Source: Bacillota bacterium
Lineage (GTDB): Bacteria > Bacillota > Negativicutes > DSM-13327
Length of the DNA: 64,000 nucleotides
Assembly: GCA_017889585.1 (NCBI GenBank)
Contig: JAGFZX010000025.1
Span: 55,534-119,533, forward strand
Reading direction: 5' to 3'
Below the pieces are notes generated by a model. That model ran no database searches and was not told where the DNA came from. It saw only the letters and a list, made by a program, of their open reading frames with translations. This document shows positions 8,765 to 19,200 of this stretch, in pieces (the first letter of the stretch is position 1; each line of letters opens with the position of its first letter). The position numbers and the translations under genes were made by a program.

Positions 8765-10177
8765 TTAAGGACTATATGAAAATAAGCTTGCCTTTCGCCT
8801 TTTCTTTCGTTTTGCCTTCCGTCGTGGAGGAATCCCGTCTACAAGCTCAGGTAGCTTGCCTGGGAAACTTATATCTTCCTTAAGAAGTCTCGTAGTAGTC
8901 TGTTGCGGCTGACATCTGAATTCCAACAAGGCCGCTAAGGTTATACCAGTAAACAGTCCGAAGATAGTAGCCAATATGATATTTAGCAGGCGGCGCGGTT
9001 TTATCGGTTCTTGCGGTAATGAAGCAAGGTCTACCATCTGCACTTCTACAATTTGCATGGCTTCATTGATACGAGCTTCCTCATGCCGCTTAGCCAACAT
9101 CATGTAGGTATCCTGCCCCACGACGACATTTCTTGTTAAGCGGGCAATCTCTAGTTCTTTTTCCGGTAATTGGGCCAACCTTTTTTCATTTTCTGCAATG
9201 ATTTCCATAAGAACCCCATTCCGGGCAATAGCAGCCGCCACTTCTGCTTCAGCTTGCATACGATTTTGCAGCAATCCTTGGTGAACAATATTCTGTGACG
9301 GTGCTTCCAATCGAATTACTTTTTCAATCTCACTCTCGAGGGTCCCGCGTAAAACGCTAACAGAATCTTGCAAAGCGAGAACTTTAGGATGCTTTTCTGT
9401 ATACTTTCTTTGTATTTCTGCAAGTTCGACCTCTAGACCAGCTAGTTTAGTTTTATACTGCTGTATGACAACATTGTCTGCTATAACGCCAGGTGATTCA
9501 CTTGATAGCTGCTGTTTTGCACTACCAAGTCTGGCTTGATTAGCTAACAAATTTACCTGATTTTCTTGTACCATTTTACGAGTCGCATAGAGCATTTCTA
9601 CAAGGGCCCTACTTTCTTCGGCAGGAGCGTATATACGCTGTACCTGTTTATAGGCAGCAAGCTCCTTTTCCGCCCGTCCCAAATCCTCTTTCGCTTCTGT
9701 TAAACGACCTTCAATAAATTCACGAATGGTCTTTTGCTCAGCCGATGACACCTGATTAACTCGTTCCGTAAACCCTCCTACTAATGCCTCGGTCATCTCA
9801 CGAGCTCTTTCAGGGGTCTCAGCCTGTACAGAAATTTTTAATATTTCTGTATCTTTTACAGGTTGTACATTCATTTGGCTAAGGACTTGCTCATAATGTG
9901 CCGGATTTCCCAGCTTCTGCATTGCTAACTCAATCACCATGCGGCTTTTTAACATTTCAATATAAGTGGTTATTTGCTGTTTGCTAGCAAATGAATTACT
10001 GATGGAATTCTCCTGCAGCAAAGAACTGGTCAAGGGTTTGGGCGGCCTTAATCGCAGTTTGGCTTCCGCTTCGTAAGTCGGCGGTGTAACATAATTAAGC
10101 AGCGCTGCCCCTAGGACGGCGACTAGCCCTATCACTACAATTAGCCTAATCCGTTTTTTAATTACTCTAAATAGCAC
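8765..10177 (-). CDS. Wzz/GumC-type chain-length (polysaccharide co-polymerase) protein
   Basis: 470 aa starting with GTG, with GGGGG and GGA upstream. A transmembrane segment lies at residues 10-30. It is followed by the Wzz periplasmic domain (YEAEAKLRLR), a long coiled-coil region from about 130 to 370 rich in Glu/Ala/Lys, a proline-rich stretch (LPQEPIKPRR) and a second transmembrane helix near 400-420. The tail is short and basic (RRKAKRKKRRK). No Walker A motif or tyrosine cluster follows, so this is the PCP without a fused or adjacent BY-kinase. It sets polymer length and bridges the inner membrane to the OPX protein encoded just upstream, as in diderm Wzx/Wzy systems. Confidence 0.9.
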   Translation of the reverse strand: MLFRVIKKRIRLIVVIGLVAVLGAALLNYVTPPTYEAEAKLRLRPPKPLTSSLLQENSISNSFASKQQITTYIEMLKSRMVIELAMQKLGNPAHYEQVLSQMNVQPVKDTEILKISVQAETPERAREMTEALVGGFTERVNQVSSAEQKTIREFIEGRLTEAKEDLGRAEKELAAYKQVQRIYAPAEESRALVEMLYATRKMVQENQVNLLANQARLGSAKQQLSSESPGVIADNVVIQQYKTKLAGLEVELAEIQRKYTEKHPKVLALQDSVSVLRGTLESEIEKVIRLEAPSQNIVHQGLLQNRMQAEAEVAAAIARNGVLMEIIAENEKRLAQLPEKELEIARLTRNVVVGQDTYMMLAKRHEEARINEAMQIVEVQMVDLASLPQEPIKPRRLLNIILATIFGLFTGITLAALLEFRCQPQQTTTRLLKEDISFPGKLPELVDGIPPRRKAKRKKRRKASLFSYSP

Positions 10178-10219
10178 TCCGTTTGCCCCCTATCATACCC
10201 TTTTACCTGCTTCAAATTC

Positions 10220-10849
10220 TTAGTCATTCAGATTTTTTATATAGTAAACCCCACTAATCAGCGGTAGTATATCCCTGGAAAAATCAAGCCGATTATTGCT
10301 CGTAAGAAATACGGTATCGCCATCCTCTAAGCAAATATTTAATTTTACGTCACCTTTTTGGAGCAGCTGAAGCAGATTTACCTCAATAGGCTGTTTGCCT
10401 TGATCACCTGGGATAACAAAAACTTTCTTCTTCGCTGCATCTTTGGTATATCCGCCGGCAATACCAATTGCATCTAGCAGATTATGCTGTTTATTGAGCT
10501 CATATAATCCCGGTCGATTGATCTCCCCCAAAACGTAAAGACGTGTTGTATGATATTTGTCCACATTTATCGAAACCTTGGGATCCCTAAGAAACTCCAT
10601 AAGTGAAGCTGTTAGTATATGGGATAACTTTCCGGACGTTATGCCAAGTGTGGAGATTTCCCCTATCAGTGGAAAGTCAATCTTATGATCTGGCCTAATT
10701 TCTACCGTCTTCATCTCAAGGTCTTCGTAGCCGAAAACCCGTATACTCAAAACGTCACCAGGTGCCAATAAATAATCAGCGGCACTAGCGATTGGAAATG
10801 ATGTCCAAAATATAACTAATCCAAGTATCATACTCACTGCAACGTTCAT
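10220..10849 (-). CDS. outer-membrane polysaccharide export protein (OPX/Wza family)
   Basis: 209 aa. A Sec signal peptide occupies residues 1-23 (ending PIASAA). It is followed by the Poly_export domain (DYLLAPGDVLSIRVFG, IDFPLIGEI) and an SLBB domain (LYVLGEINRPGLYEL, GGYTKDAAKKKVFVI, LEDGDTVFL). OPX proteins form or gate the exit channel for capsule and exopolysaccharide in Gram-negative-type envelopes, so this gene is direct evidence for an outer membrane. It is shorter than Wza (about 380 aa) and lacks a clear lipobox and C-terminal amphipathic helix, so it may need a partner. GGGGAGG lies 5 bases before ATG. It is the first gene of the long minus-strand operon. Confidence 0.92.
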   Translation of the reverse strand: MNVAVSMILGLVIFWTSFPIASAADYLLAPGDVLSIRVFGYEDLEMKTVEIRPDHKIDFPLIGEISTLGITSGKLSHILTASLMEFLRDPKVSINVDKYHTTRLYVLGEINRPGLYELNKQHNLLDAIGIAGGYTKDAAKKKVFVIPGDQGKQPIEVNLLQLLQKGDVKLNICLEDGDTVFLTSNNRLDFSRDILPLISGVYYIKNLND

Positions 10850-10947
10850 GGCGCCCTCCCCATTTAACCATTATTTACCTGGTGTTATTAACAATACGTG
10901 GCTTGTATATTTTTTAGAACTAATTTTCTGCCCTTAAGTAAAAAAAA

Positions 10948-10975
10948 ATAGGACAGGGGTCATTCCCCGTCCTAT
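10948..10975 (-). terminator. Rho-independent terminator after wecC-like gene
   Basis: A stem of ATAGGAC and GGGG pairs with CCCC and GTCCTAT (one bulged A, 5-base loop). On the minus strand it is followed by a run of eight to nine T. It lies just after the wecC-like stop, so that gene is a separate transcription unit from the OPX-led operon. Confidence 0.85.
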
Positions 10976-10981
10976 CCTTTC

Positions 10982-12241
10982 TTATCGCCATAAGCCTCTA
11001 GTATCGATAACTACTTTTTCTTTGAGAACTTCCCTATCGATTTCTTGGAATTCTCTATGGTCCACGAGAAGAACAATGATATCAGCCTTGATAACAGCCG
11101 TCTCTAGATCCACTAACTTTACGTTTTCTCCTGCAAGGGCAATAGGCAACTCATCAGCATGCGGCTCAACTACCAATACATTCCCTACATTCTCTTCTAC
11201 TAACTGACTGACGATCCGCAAGGCGGGACTTTCACGCATATCTCCAACATCGGCTTTGAAAGCCAGACCTAAACACCCAATTATCGGCCTAATAAATCGA
11301 GATGCTTTCTGCCTGATCTTACTAAGCACCCTTTCTGGTTTAGCATCATTGACCTCTCTGGCCGTCCGAATCAAACGGGCATCTGGGGACGAGTGCACGA
11401 TGAACCAAGGATCTACCGCTATACAATGACCGCCGACCCCTGGGCCAGGTTGGAGGATATTGACCCTGGGATGACGATTGGTAAGTTCAATTAGTTCCCA
11501 AACATTAATCGTAAATTCTTCGCATACCATGGATAGCTCGTTGGCAAAAGCGATATTCACATCACGATAGGCGTTTTCACTCAGTTTGCATAATTCGGCA
11601 GTCCTTGCATCTGTTATAAATACCTTACCATTAATAAATTTTTCATAAAACCATTTGGCCTTAAGCCCTGACGCTCGATCCAAGCCACCGACAACCCTGT
11701 CATTATCAATCAATTCCTTAAGAATTTGACCAGGCAGCACTCGTTCTGGACAATGAGCCAGATAAATATTTCCTTCCTGTTCCACGCTGTTAGTCCTAGA
11801 AGACAACCATGGTTTAAACTGTGGCAACTTTAAATCAGCTCTAATACTTTGAATAAGACCGCCGACTTTTTCTGTAGTACCAATAGGTATGGTTGATTCT
11901 AGAAGTATAAGATTGCCAGTTGTTAGCTGAGGGGCAATCACCATTACTGCCCTTTCAAGATAAGATAGATCTGGCGCATGTCCATCTTTAAAAGGCGTAG
12001 GCACAGCTATAATGAATACATCAGCAGCTTGTGGCTCAATTGATGCTGTTAGCTTGCCACTCTGCACGGCTGCCCGTACCAAAACATCCAAATCCGGTTC
12101 AACAATGGTTATCTGCCCTCGGTTAATACTCTCGACGTGATCTATATTTATATCCACACCATAAACGTTAAATCCTTTTGCCGCTAACAAACTAGCTGTA
12201 GGTAAACCAATATAGCCTAATCCAACAACGCATACTTTCAT
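10982..12241 (-). CDS. wecC: UDP-N-acetyl-D-mannosamine dehydrogenase
   Basis: 419 aa. The N-terminal Rossmann fold has VCVVGLGYIGLPTA. The C-terminal domain has the catalytic-cysteine motif GPGVGGHCIAVDPWF (about 260-275) typical of WecC rather than of UDP-glucose dehydrogenase. The central domain contains LCKLSENAYRDVNIAFANE. It oxidises UDP-ManNAc to UDP-ManNAcA using two NAD+, giving an acidic precursor for the exopolysaccharide. The ribosome site AAGGAG lies 9-12 bases upstream. Its own terminator separates it from the glycan operon downstream. No UDP-GlcNAc 2-epimerase (wecB) is visible in this window. Confidence 0.9.
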   Translation of the reverse strand: MKVCVVGLGYIGLPTASLLAAKGFNVYGVDINIDHVESINRGQITIVEPDLDVLVRAAVQSGKLTASIEPQAADVFIIAVPTPFKDGHAPDLSYLERAVMVIAPQLTTGNLILLESTIPIGTTEKVGGLIQSIRADLKLPQFKPWLSSRTNSVEQEGNIYLAHCPERVLPGQILKELIDNDRVVGGLDRASGLKAKWFYEKFINGKVFITDARTAELCKLSENAYRDVNIAFANELSMVCEEFTINVWELIELTNRHPRVNILQPGPGVGGHCIAVDPWFIVHSSPDARLIRTAREVNDAKPERVLSKIRQKASRFIRPIIGCLGLAFKADVGDMRESPALRIVSQLVEENVGNVLVVEPHADELPIALAGENVKLVDLETAVIKADIIVLLVDHREFQEIDREVLKEKVVIDTRGLWR

Positions 12242-12446
12242 TTCTACTCGCTCCTTAGCCTTTTTAGTAACTATACATAGTACTACTAAGTAATGCGTTG
12301 TTGACCTGTTTTATTACACTTTTAAAGTTAATAAATATTTTTAACGAAAATTAACCCCTTGTCTCATAATAGTTGTACTATTTATTGGAAATTTCGAATA
12401 TCCTCCAATACAGATTGTCTTATATTAAAATTAGGGGGTTATTCAA

Positions 12447-13814
12447 ATGAGAAAATTATTTATTATCGTCTTATTGGTGATGTTCTCGATATTAGCTACA
12501 GGTACGGCTTTTGCTGCTAAACAAACATTCATTGACGTCCCTGCAAAACACTGGGCTTATGAAGCAGTTAACAAATTGGCTAAGACAGGGATCATTGATG
12601 GTTATGGTGACCATACTTTCCGCGGTGACAAATTAATAACCAGATATGAAATGGCTCAAATCGTACTTAGAGCAATGGAACGGTCAGACAAAGCTGACAT
12701 TGCAATACAAGCACTCATTGAAAAACTTGCAGCAGAATTTTTACCTGAACTTAAAAGTATGCAGACAAGGCTCAATACCATCGAAAAAAAGCAATCAAGC
12801 ATCAAATTCTGGGGTGACGCTCGCATCCGTTATCAGGATAACTGGGATTTACGTCATCTTTCTTCCGGAGAAGACTGCCTGAAAAAGGAACGAATTCAAG
12901 AACGCATCCGTCTGTATGCCAAAGCCGATGTTAGTGAAAAAACAGAGTTTTTTGGCAGAATATCGGCAGAAAGTACTTCTAGCGAAACCTTCTGCAAATC
13001 TTTAGATAAAGATAGTAGTAGAAAAAGTACTCTGAATTGGGAAATTGGAAAATTTACATTTAACAATCCAGGCCATAACTGGAATGTGGAATTGGGGCGC
13101 AGCGATGTGTTAATTGGCCAAGGTCTCATCGCAGATACTGATGGCGGCTTTGATAGTGTGAGGATTAACTTCAATACTGAAACCAAGAATGGAATCAAAG
13201 GATTTTATGCTTACGGCGATATTGCCGCTGCAACAGGTAAGCCTTTTATCTGGGATACTGGAGATCAAGATCGGGGTGCTAATGTCAGCATTTTGAACTT
13301 ATCCTGGTCACCAAATAAGAACTGGACTGTTACTGGCGCATCCCTATACTCTCACTCTCATTATTATCCCTATAAGATTTTTTCCCTCGGCGTTAAGGGA
13401 CATTTTGAAGATTGGACGCTCATCGCAGAAGCAGCACGCAATACAAGCAATCAACGCTTTGGCGATGAACAATACAACTCCTTTGATAAATCAGCCTGGC
13501 TGTCTACCTTATGGTATAAAGGAGCTGATAAGAGAAAAGAAGGAAGTTGGGGGGCCTTTATCGACTATAGAGATATAGGAAGCCGAGCCCTAGATGGGCG
13601 ACTGTCTACCCTAGAAGAACTAGCTACTCCTAAAAGCGACTCTAATTCTCTTTACGGCTATTGGCATACTGGCGTAAAGGGCTTCGGTATTGGCTTTAAT
13701 TATGCCGTTGATAAGAATGTAATACTGACAGCAACCCTGAAACAACTCAAAACAAAGGAAACAAATGCCAAATACACCAACCTTTTATATGTTAAAATGG
13801 ACTTTGCTTTCTAA
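12447..13814 (+). CDS. SLH-domain outer-membrane porin-like protein
   Basis: 455 aa. The signal peptide is residues 1-23 (ending TAFAA). One SLH domain follows at about 27-75 (FIDVPAKHWAYEAVNKLAKTG, ITRYEMAQIVLRAM), then a short coiled coil (LPELKSMQTRLNTIEKKQS). About 340 residues of alternating beta-strand pattern follow, ending in aromatic LLYVKMDFAF, as expected of a beta-barrel with C-terminal phenylalanine. This arrangement is characteristic of Negativicutes such as Selenomonas and Pelosinus, where the SLH domain grips peptidoglycan and tethers the outer membrane. AGGGGG precedes ATG by about 9 bases. It is divergent from the wecC-like gene. Confidence 0.9.
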   Translation: MRKLFIIVLLVMFSILATGTAFAAKQTFIDVPAKHWAYEAVNKLAKTGIIDGYGDHTFRGDKLITRYEMAQIVLRAMERSDKADIAIQALIEKLAAEFLPELKSMQTRLNTIEKKQSSIKFWGDARIRYQDNWDLRHLSSGEDCLKKERIQERIRLYAKADVSEKTEFFGRISAESTSSETFCKSLDKDSSRKSTLNWEIGKFTFNNPGHNWNVELGRSDVLIGQGLIADTDGGFDSVRINFNTETKNGIKGFYAYGDIAAATGKPFIWDTGDQDRGANVSILNLSWSPNKNWTVTGASLYSHSHYYPYKIFSLGVKGHFEDWTLIAEAARNTSNQRFGDEQYNSFDKSAWLSTLWYKGADKRKEGSWGAFIDYRDIGSRALDGRLSTLEELATPKSDSNSLYGYWHTGVKGFGIGFNYAVDKNVILTATLKQLKTKETNAKYTNLLYVKMDFAF

Positions 13815-13895
13815 GACAATTAAGATTAATCGATTGATTATGCTTACATCTGAAAAAACGTTGCAATAGCGGCAGTTAGACTTTTGTTATATGCC

Positions 13896-13936
13896 AAAAG
13901 GCAGGTCGTTTCTTTCACTGGAGCGACCTGCCTTTT
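13896..13936 (+). terminator. Rho-independent terminator after porin gene
   Basis: Perfect 13-base arms (AAAAGGCAGGTCG and its complement CGACCTGCCTTTT) separated by a 15-base loop, ending in TTTT. It lies 80 bases after the porin stop. Confidence 0.8.
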
Positions 13937-13998
13937 GATTCAATTTATCATATGTCAATTCTGTCTAGCTGCTCGCTCGTTTTAATTTAGGATATGAT

Positions 13999-14880
13999 TC
14001 ACGCACCTCTGATAAAGTATACGACCACGATGAGTGCTGCCATTGCTAATCTATATACTGCAAATATGGCAAATTTGTTTCTTTGTAAATATTTAAACAG
14101 AAAACTAATACAAAAGAGACCTGCGATTGCCGATGTAAGTGAGCCAACTAAGAATAAGGGATTAGCAATATTGTGAATAATGTCGGGAGTATGTTTTAAC
14201 GCTGCACCAGCAATAATCGGCGTTGCTAGTAAAACGGGCTGTGGTCATGGTAATTCCTGAACAGGAAACATCAGGAATCAGCGCAAATGCCTGAGGAGTC
14301 CCAATTAACAGAGCTTGTTTGAAGCTTATCTTCTCAAGACTAGTTCTTTGAGCCACATTCTTATCTATATATTAAAGAATTATACCCATAAGAGCGAGAC
14401 CTGTAGCTATAATGAGTGGTTGTGAGCGAAATAACGACTCTAATTTAGATTCCAGGATAAGTCCAGCAACTCCTCCTGGAATGGTGGCTGCCACCAAATA
14501 CCAAAACATTTTTCCTTCTTTTGTTTTTAAGCCTTTCGTTAATCCATTTACAATAAGCTGTAGCTAATCTTGGTAAAAGTAAATTAACACCGCCACCAGA
14601 GTTCCAACATGAAGCGCTACATCAAGGGCTATATCAATATTCCCTCCTACTTGATTAATAATAGAATCCCATCCGAAAAGTCAACGAACAATAATCAAAT
14701 GGGCCGAACTAGATATGTACCCGCCGATTATACCCCTACCTACTAGTTGAGGCCCGCCCAACAGCAATACACTAGCCGCTATCATTGCCCAGCCTCGAAC
14801 TGCGCCAGTGATGAACACTTTGATATATACCAGTTAAGCGTCAATGCAAAGCTTAGGAGGGCAAAGAGTATGCCTAAATA
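13999..14880 (-). pseudogene. decayed chimera: GtrB-like glycosyltransferase C-terminus joined to undecaprenyl-diphosphatase (uppP)
   Basis: The minus strand from about 14880 reads LLSFALTLNWYIS and, after a one-base shift, VFITGAVRGWAM then LLLGGPQLVGRGIIGGYIS. This is the end of a GtrB/ArnC-type GT2 protein. In the same frame it continues straight into UppP: SSAHLIIV, ALDVALHVGTLVAV, FWYLVAATIPGGVAG, ALLIGTPQAFALIPDVS. The UppP part has three in-frame stops (TGA, TAG and TAA, about 14680 to 14370). A deletion plus frameshift near 14235 removes about 15 residues after SGITMTTARF, before LLATPIIAGAA resumes. It ends at the TGA complement at 13999. UppP recycles undecaprenyl diphosphate, and an intact copy must exist elsewhere. 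The fusion point looks like a deletion joining two genes. Confidence 0.75.
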
Positions 14881-14975
14881 TTAAGTATAGACTGTGATTA
14901 TGAAAAGTATTAATACTAAGCAGCAATCTGAATAAGTAAGACTTTCAACATACCCTATCCCTTTGATTTGATAAG

Positions 14976-15023
14976 AAAAAAGGCGGTGATAAGTGCACAC
15001 CTCGCTTATCACCGCCTTTTTTT
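14976..15023. terminator. strong bidirectional terminator
   Basis: A run of A, then GGCGGTGATAAG(T/C) arms closing on an 8-base loop, then a run of seven T; the T/A runs on both sides allow function in either direction. It lies 53 bases after the lipase-like stop and beyond the 5' end of the uppP remnant. Confidence 0.85.
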
Positions 15024-15076
15024 CAATAAACCCTACCGTCATTAGTGTCTATAACCGGATATTCTACATCCATTAC

Positions 15077-16163
15077 TTACTTTACTTTTAAAATCCAAGC
15101 ACCCTGATTATTGTTAATGTCTTTCAAATCGCGAATAAATGCTTCTAAAGGAGTTACGTTATACGTTGCGGTTGAAAAGCTAGCTGTTTCAACAATGGCA
15201 CCTGTAGCCACTTCATAAACAGTTTGGCTTACAATAATATAATATATATTTCGTTCCTGTTTTAGTTGGGTAACGCTCACCTCAGGAACGACTACCCATC
15301 GATAACCAGAGGAGATAGGTATTTCCCGCCAGTCGTCCACATCACCTTCTTTTGCTATAGTACAGCCAGGTAATCTTTCGCGGTATTCATCCCACGCAAC
15401 CTCACGCATATACCAAAACTCTTTAGCTAAAGCCTCTGGCAGGCTATTTTTTAATGGGGTAATATAGACTGATTGCCCGCTTTCATACCCAGTGGCAACA
15501 GACCTTGGCAACTTAATTCCAGCCACCAAAGGTAATAACCTCAATTTGCTCAGGATTGACCCCCATGCTAATCAATCCCGCTCCAGCCAAAGTCGCTGCC
15601 GCCCCTCCTAGACTGTGTCCGACAAGATATATTCTACACTCCTTGTTAGTCAAAAGCATGTCAGCGAGTGATAGAGGAGTACCATCAACATCAATCGTTT
15701 TAGCCGTCAGCCCGGATTCCACAAAGTTGAGGAAACCCCTATGGACTTTTGGTGACGTGCTCGGCACGCCCTCTTTTGCGGCATTAGCTGTAAACTCCTC
15801 TAGAGTATTGCCCGCAAAATAGACCTTATCCACTTGTAAGTCAAAATCTATATCTTCAGAGGTTTCTGTACCTACAAACGCCAAAATATAGGTCTGTTTC
15901 CCATCACCAAAATCCTTTTTCGCAAAGAGAAAGCGAGCACCAGCATGCCCCTGGGTTTGAACATAGCGATCAAATTTCCATCCGTCTTGTTTCAAATAAC
16001 GATTGGCCACTTCACCAATTCTATCACTATACACAGCCGCACAGGCGCCAGCTGCTATATAAATTTTATGTGCATCGTCATAGTCTTCCATAGCTTCTGC
16101 ATAGCAGAACCCTGGTGTCATCCATATAACTATACTACATACCACTACCAACAATTGTTTCAT
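15077..16163 (-). pseudogene. secreted class 3 lipase, apparently frameshifted
   Basis: The 5' part (15513-16163, 216 aa) has a signal peptide (residues 1-22, PGFCYAEA) and a class 3 lipase fold. ILAFVGTET marks the strand before the oxyanion region, VHRGFLNFVES the helix, and VGHSLGGAAATLAG the nucleophile elbow (Ser about 184). It stops right after VITFGG, where lipases read ITFGAPxVGN. The next frame (15077-15544) continues without a good start (only TTG, inside the first ORF) for about 150 residues. It carries a plausible C-terminal domain (WREIPISSGYRWVVVPEVSV). One indel near 15520 would join them into about 360 aa. AGGAGG lies 7 bases before the first ATG. Either a recent pseudogene, a sequencing error, or a truncated but active lipase. 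Confidence 0.7.
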
Positions 16164-16205
16164 AGAGAAACCTCCTAAGAAATTTAGTGTGGTGCTAAAG
16201 TGCTG

Positions 16206-19200
16206 TTATTTCGGCGAGGGGTCAACCTTATACCAGGCGGCATACATGACCGGCAGAACTAGCAGCGTCAAGACAGTAGCGACAAACAAGCCGGCCCCAA
16301 TGGCGACAGCCATTGGTCCCCAGAAAATATTAGTAACTAGGGGGATCATCGCCAAAATAGCAGCAGCTGCTGTCAGTACAATAGGGCGTAAGCGGGTTAT
16401 GGTAGCGTTAATGATGGAATCACACAAGTTTTCGCCTGCGGCGTGATGTTGGTCAATTTGGTCTATTAAAATAACTGAGTTACGCATAATAATCCCGGAT
16501 AGAGCTAATATGCCGAGCTGTACAACAAAACCTATAGGTTTTCCCGTTAGCAAGAGACCAATGGTAACACCAATGATACCTAGCGGTGCTGTCAATAATG
16601 TTAATATCATCTTGGGGATGTTTTGTAGTTGAAGCATCAAGAGAATCATAATGGTGATAATCATTGCCGGTATGGGTGCTAAGAGTAATTGGGTAGCTTT
16701 GATACTTTCTTCTGTTGAACCATCATAGTTGATACTATAACCAGGTGGCAGGTTAGCACGCAGCTCGTGGAGGTTTTTATATACCTGACGGGTAACATCC
16801 CCGGTCACGCCTGGTTTTGTTTCCGTCCTTACTGTGATCGATGGTTTTAAATCACGACGATAAATTAATCCTTCTTCTGCTACAAAGCTTATTTTGCCAA
16901 TCTGGTCCAGCGGTATATACTTACCATTACCGATATGGATAGAAAGATCCTTGATGCGGGCAGGGTCATTCCTAGACTCCGCATCAACACGAAAAATTAA
17001 TGGGACGGTTTTGTCGTATTGCCGGAATTCAGCAATGTTTGTTCCTGATAACTGGGTTTGGAGCGTGGCAGCTAATGCTTGCGAAGTGGTGCCCAAATTT
17101 CGGGCTTTGTCTTGATCAATAGATAAATGCATAATTTTACTTTTTTCATTCCAGTTCATGTTGGCATTATTGGTGCCGGGGTGAGCTTCCATGGCCGTTT
17201 TGACTTGTTTAGCGATTTCACGAACTTTGTCATGGTCATAACCTTCTATGCGTAGCATCACAGGATAGTCGGCAGATGTTCCGTTACTAATTACTTTCGT
17301 GTGAACCTGTACGCTGGGGAATTCTTCGCCTACTAAATTACTGACCTTGGTATGCAATTGGCTGCGGGCGTCAGTATCCTTAGCAACAATAATAAATTCG
17401 GCAAAATTGGTTTTATTAAAAGTAGGATCAAACGTGAGGACAAAACGAGGCGCTCCTTCACCCACATGATATGTATAGTAGGCAATCAGGGGATCATCAT
17501 TCAGTTTCTGGGCAAACTGGCTGGCGACTGTTTCCGTATTTTTCAGAGAAGCTCCTTCCTGCAATCTTAACTGTACAATAAGTTCAGGCCGGGTGGACGT
17601 CGGAAAAAATTCCTCTTTCACCAATCCCAATAAGGCAATCGATGCGATAAACAAAACCAAAGTAGTGGTTAACACGATTTTACGATGTGCTAGACACCAT
17701 ATTAGTGTTTGTTTAAACAAACGATAAAGCTTTGTATCATATACATGGTGTTCTTTATTATCCTCTGTTGCTGACGTGGTGGGTTTGATCAGTAGGTATC
17801 CCAAGAATGGAGTTACCGTAGCGGCGACGATCCAGGAAGTGATCAAAGCAATGGTGATCACAGAAAAAATGGTGGCGCAGAATTCGGAAGCGCTGCCTTG
17901 TGCAAAACCGACAGGAATAAAACCGGCGCAGGTAATCAGTGTTCCTGTTAGCATGGGAAAAGCAGTGACGCTATAGGCGTAGGAGGCGGCACTGAACCGG
18001 TCCCAACCCTGCTCTAATTTCACAGCCATCATTTCGATGACAATCATAGCATCATCGACAAGCAGCCCCAGGGCGATAATGAGCGCTCCGAGAGATATGC
18101 GCTGAAGTTCAATATTCATTAAATACATGATCGTAAAAACGATGGCCAGGACAAGGGGAATGCAAAGTGCGACGACGAGGCCCGGGCGCATGCCGAGACT
18201 GGCAAAACTAACAATAAAAATGATGATAATCGCTTCTGCAAGTGTTTTTACAAATTCATTAATGGAAGTTTCTACGATTTTAGGTTGATTAACAGTTTGA
18301 TGGATTTCCAGCCCAGCAGGCAGATCTTTCTTAATTTTTGCGACGGTTGTTTCTAGATTGTTCCCCAGGGTGATAATGTTTTCCCCAGGCTCCATGGATA
18401 CTGCCATCCCGATTGCAGATTGACCATTGTAAAAAAATTTGGGATCGCTCGGCTCGGCATAAGAACGGGTGACTTTGGCGATATCTCCTAATCGGAAGGT
18501 GCGTCCGTTGGCCGTAATCGGGAGAGTTCGGATGTCTTCCACCTGCTCAAACATACCAGTTAAGCGTAGATACACATTATCTGTTTCTGTTTCAAGCATT
18601 CCAGTAGCTGACATGGCATTTTGCGCCTGAATCGTGCTAGTAATAAGCGCAGGATCGATTCCTAACTGAGCCATTTTGTTATTTTCAATTTCAATATAAA
18701 TGCTTTCTGTTTGTGTGCCCAGCAGTTGAACTTTTTTAACACGAGGGACGTCGCGGAGGACGCGGCGGATTTTTTCTGCCTTTTCCCGCATTTCTTCATA
18801 GGTATAGCCATCGCTGGTAAGAGCGTAAACAATCCCATATACTTCATCAAAGCGATCGTTAAACTGGGGTGATTGAACCCCTGCGGGCAAAGTGGCTGCC
18901 ATGTCATTCACTATGTTGCGGGCTTCTAACCATTTGCTACGAATGTCTTTTTTAGGGACAGCATCTTTTAAGTTAACGTAGATAATTGTTTGCCCTGGAC
19001 TGGAATAGCTTTGCAAATTATCCAGACCAGGTAAATCCTGCAGTTTTTTTTCCACTTTGTCTGTGACTTGCTCTTCCATTTGACGTGCAGTGGCTCCCGG
19101 CCAGGCTACGCTAACTATCATTTGCTTAATGGTAAAATCAGGATCTTCCATTCGCCCTAACTTTTCATAAGAGAACAAGCCGGTCATAAAAAAGAGAGCT

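Noticed and set aside
13994..14176. Plus-strand open frame of 60 codons
   Set aside because: It is antisense to the recognisable UppP C-terminal sequence on the minus strand.
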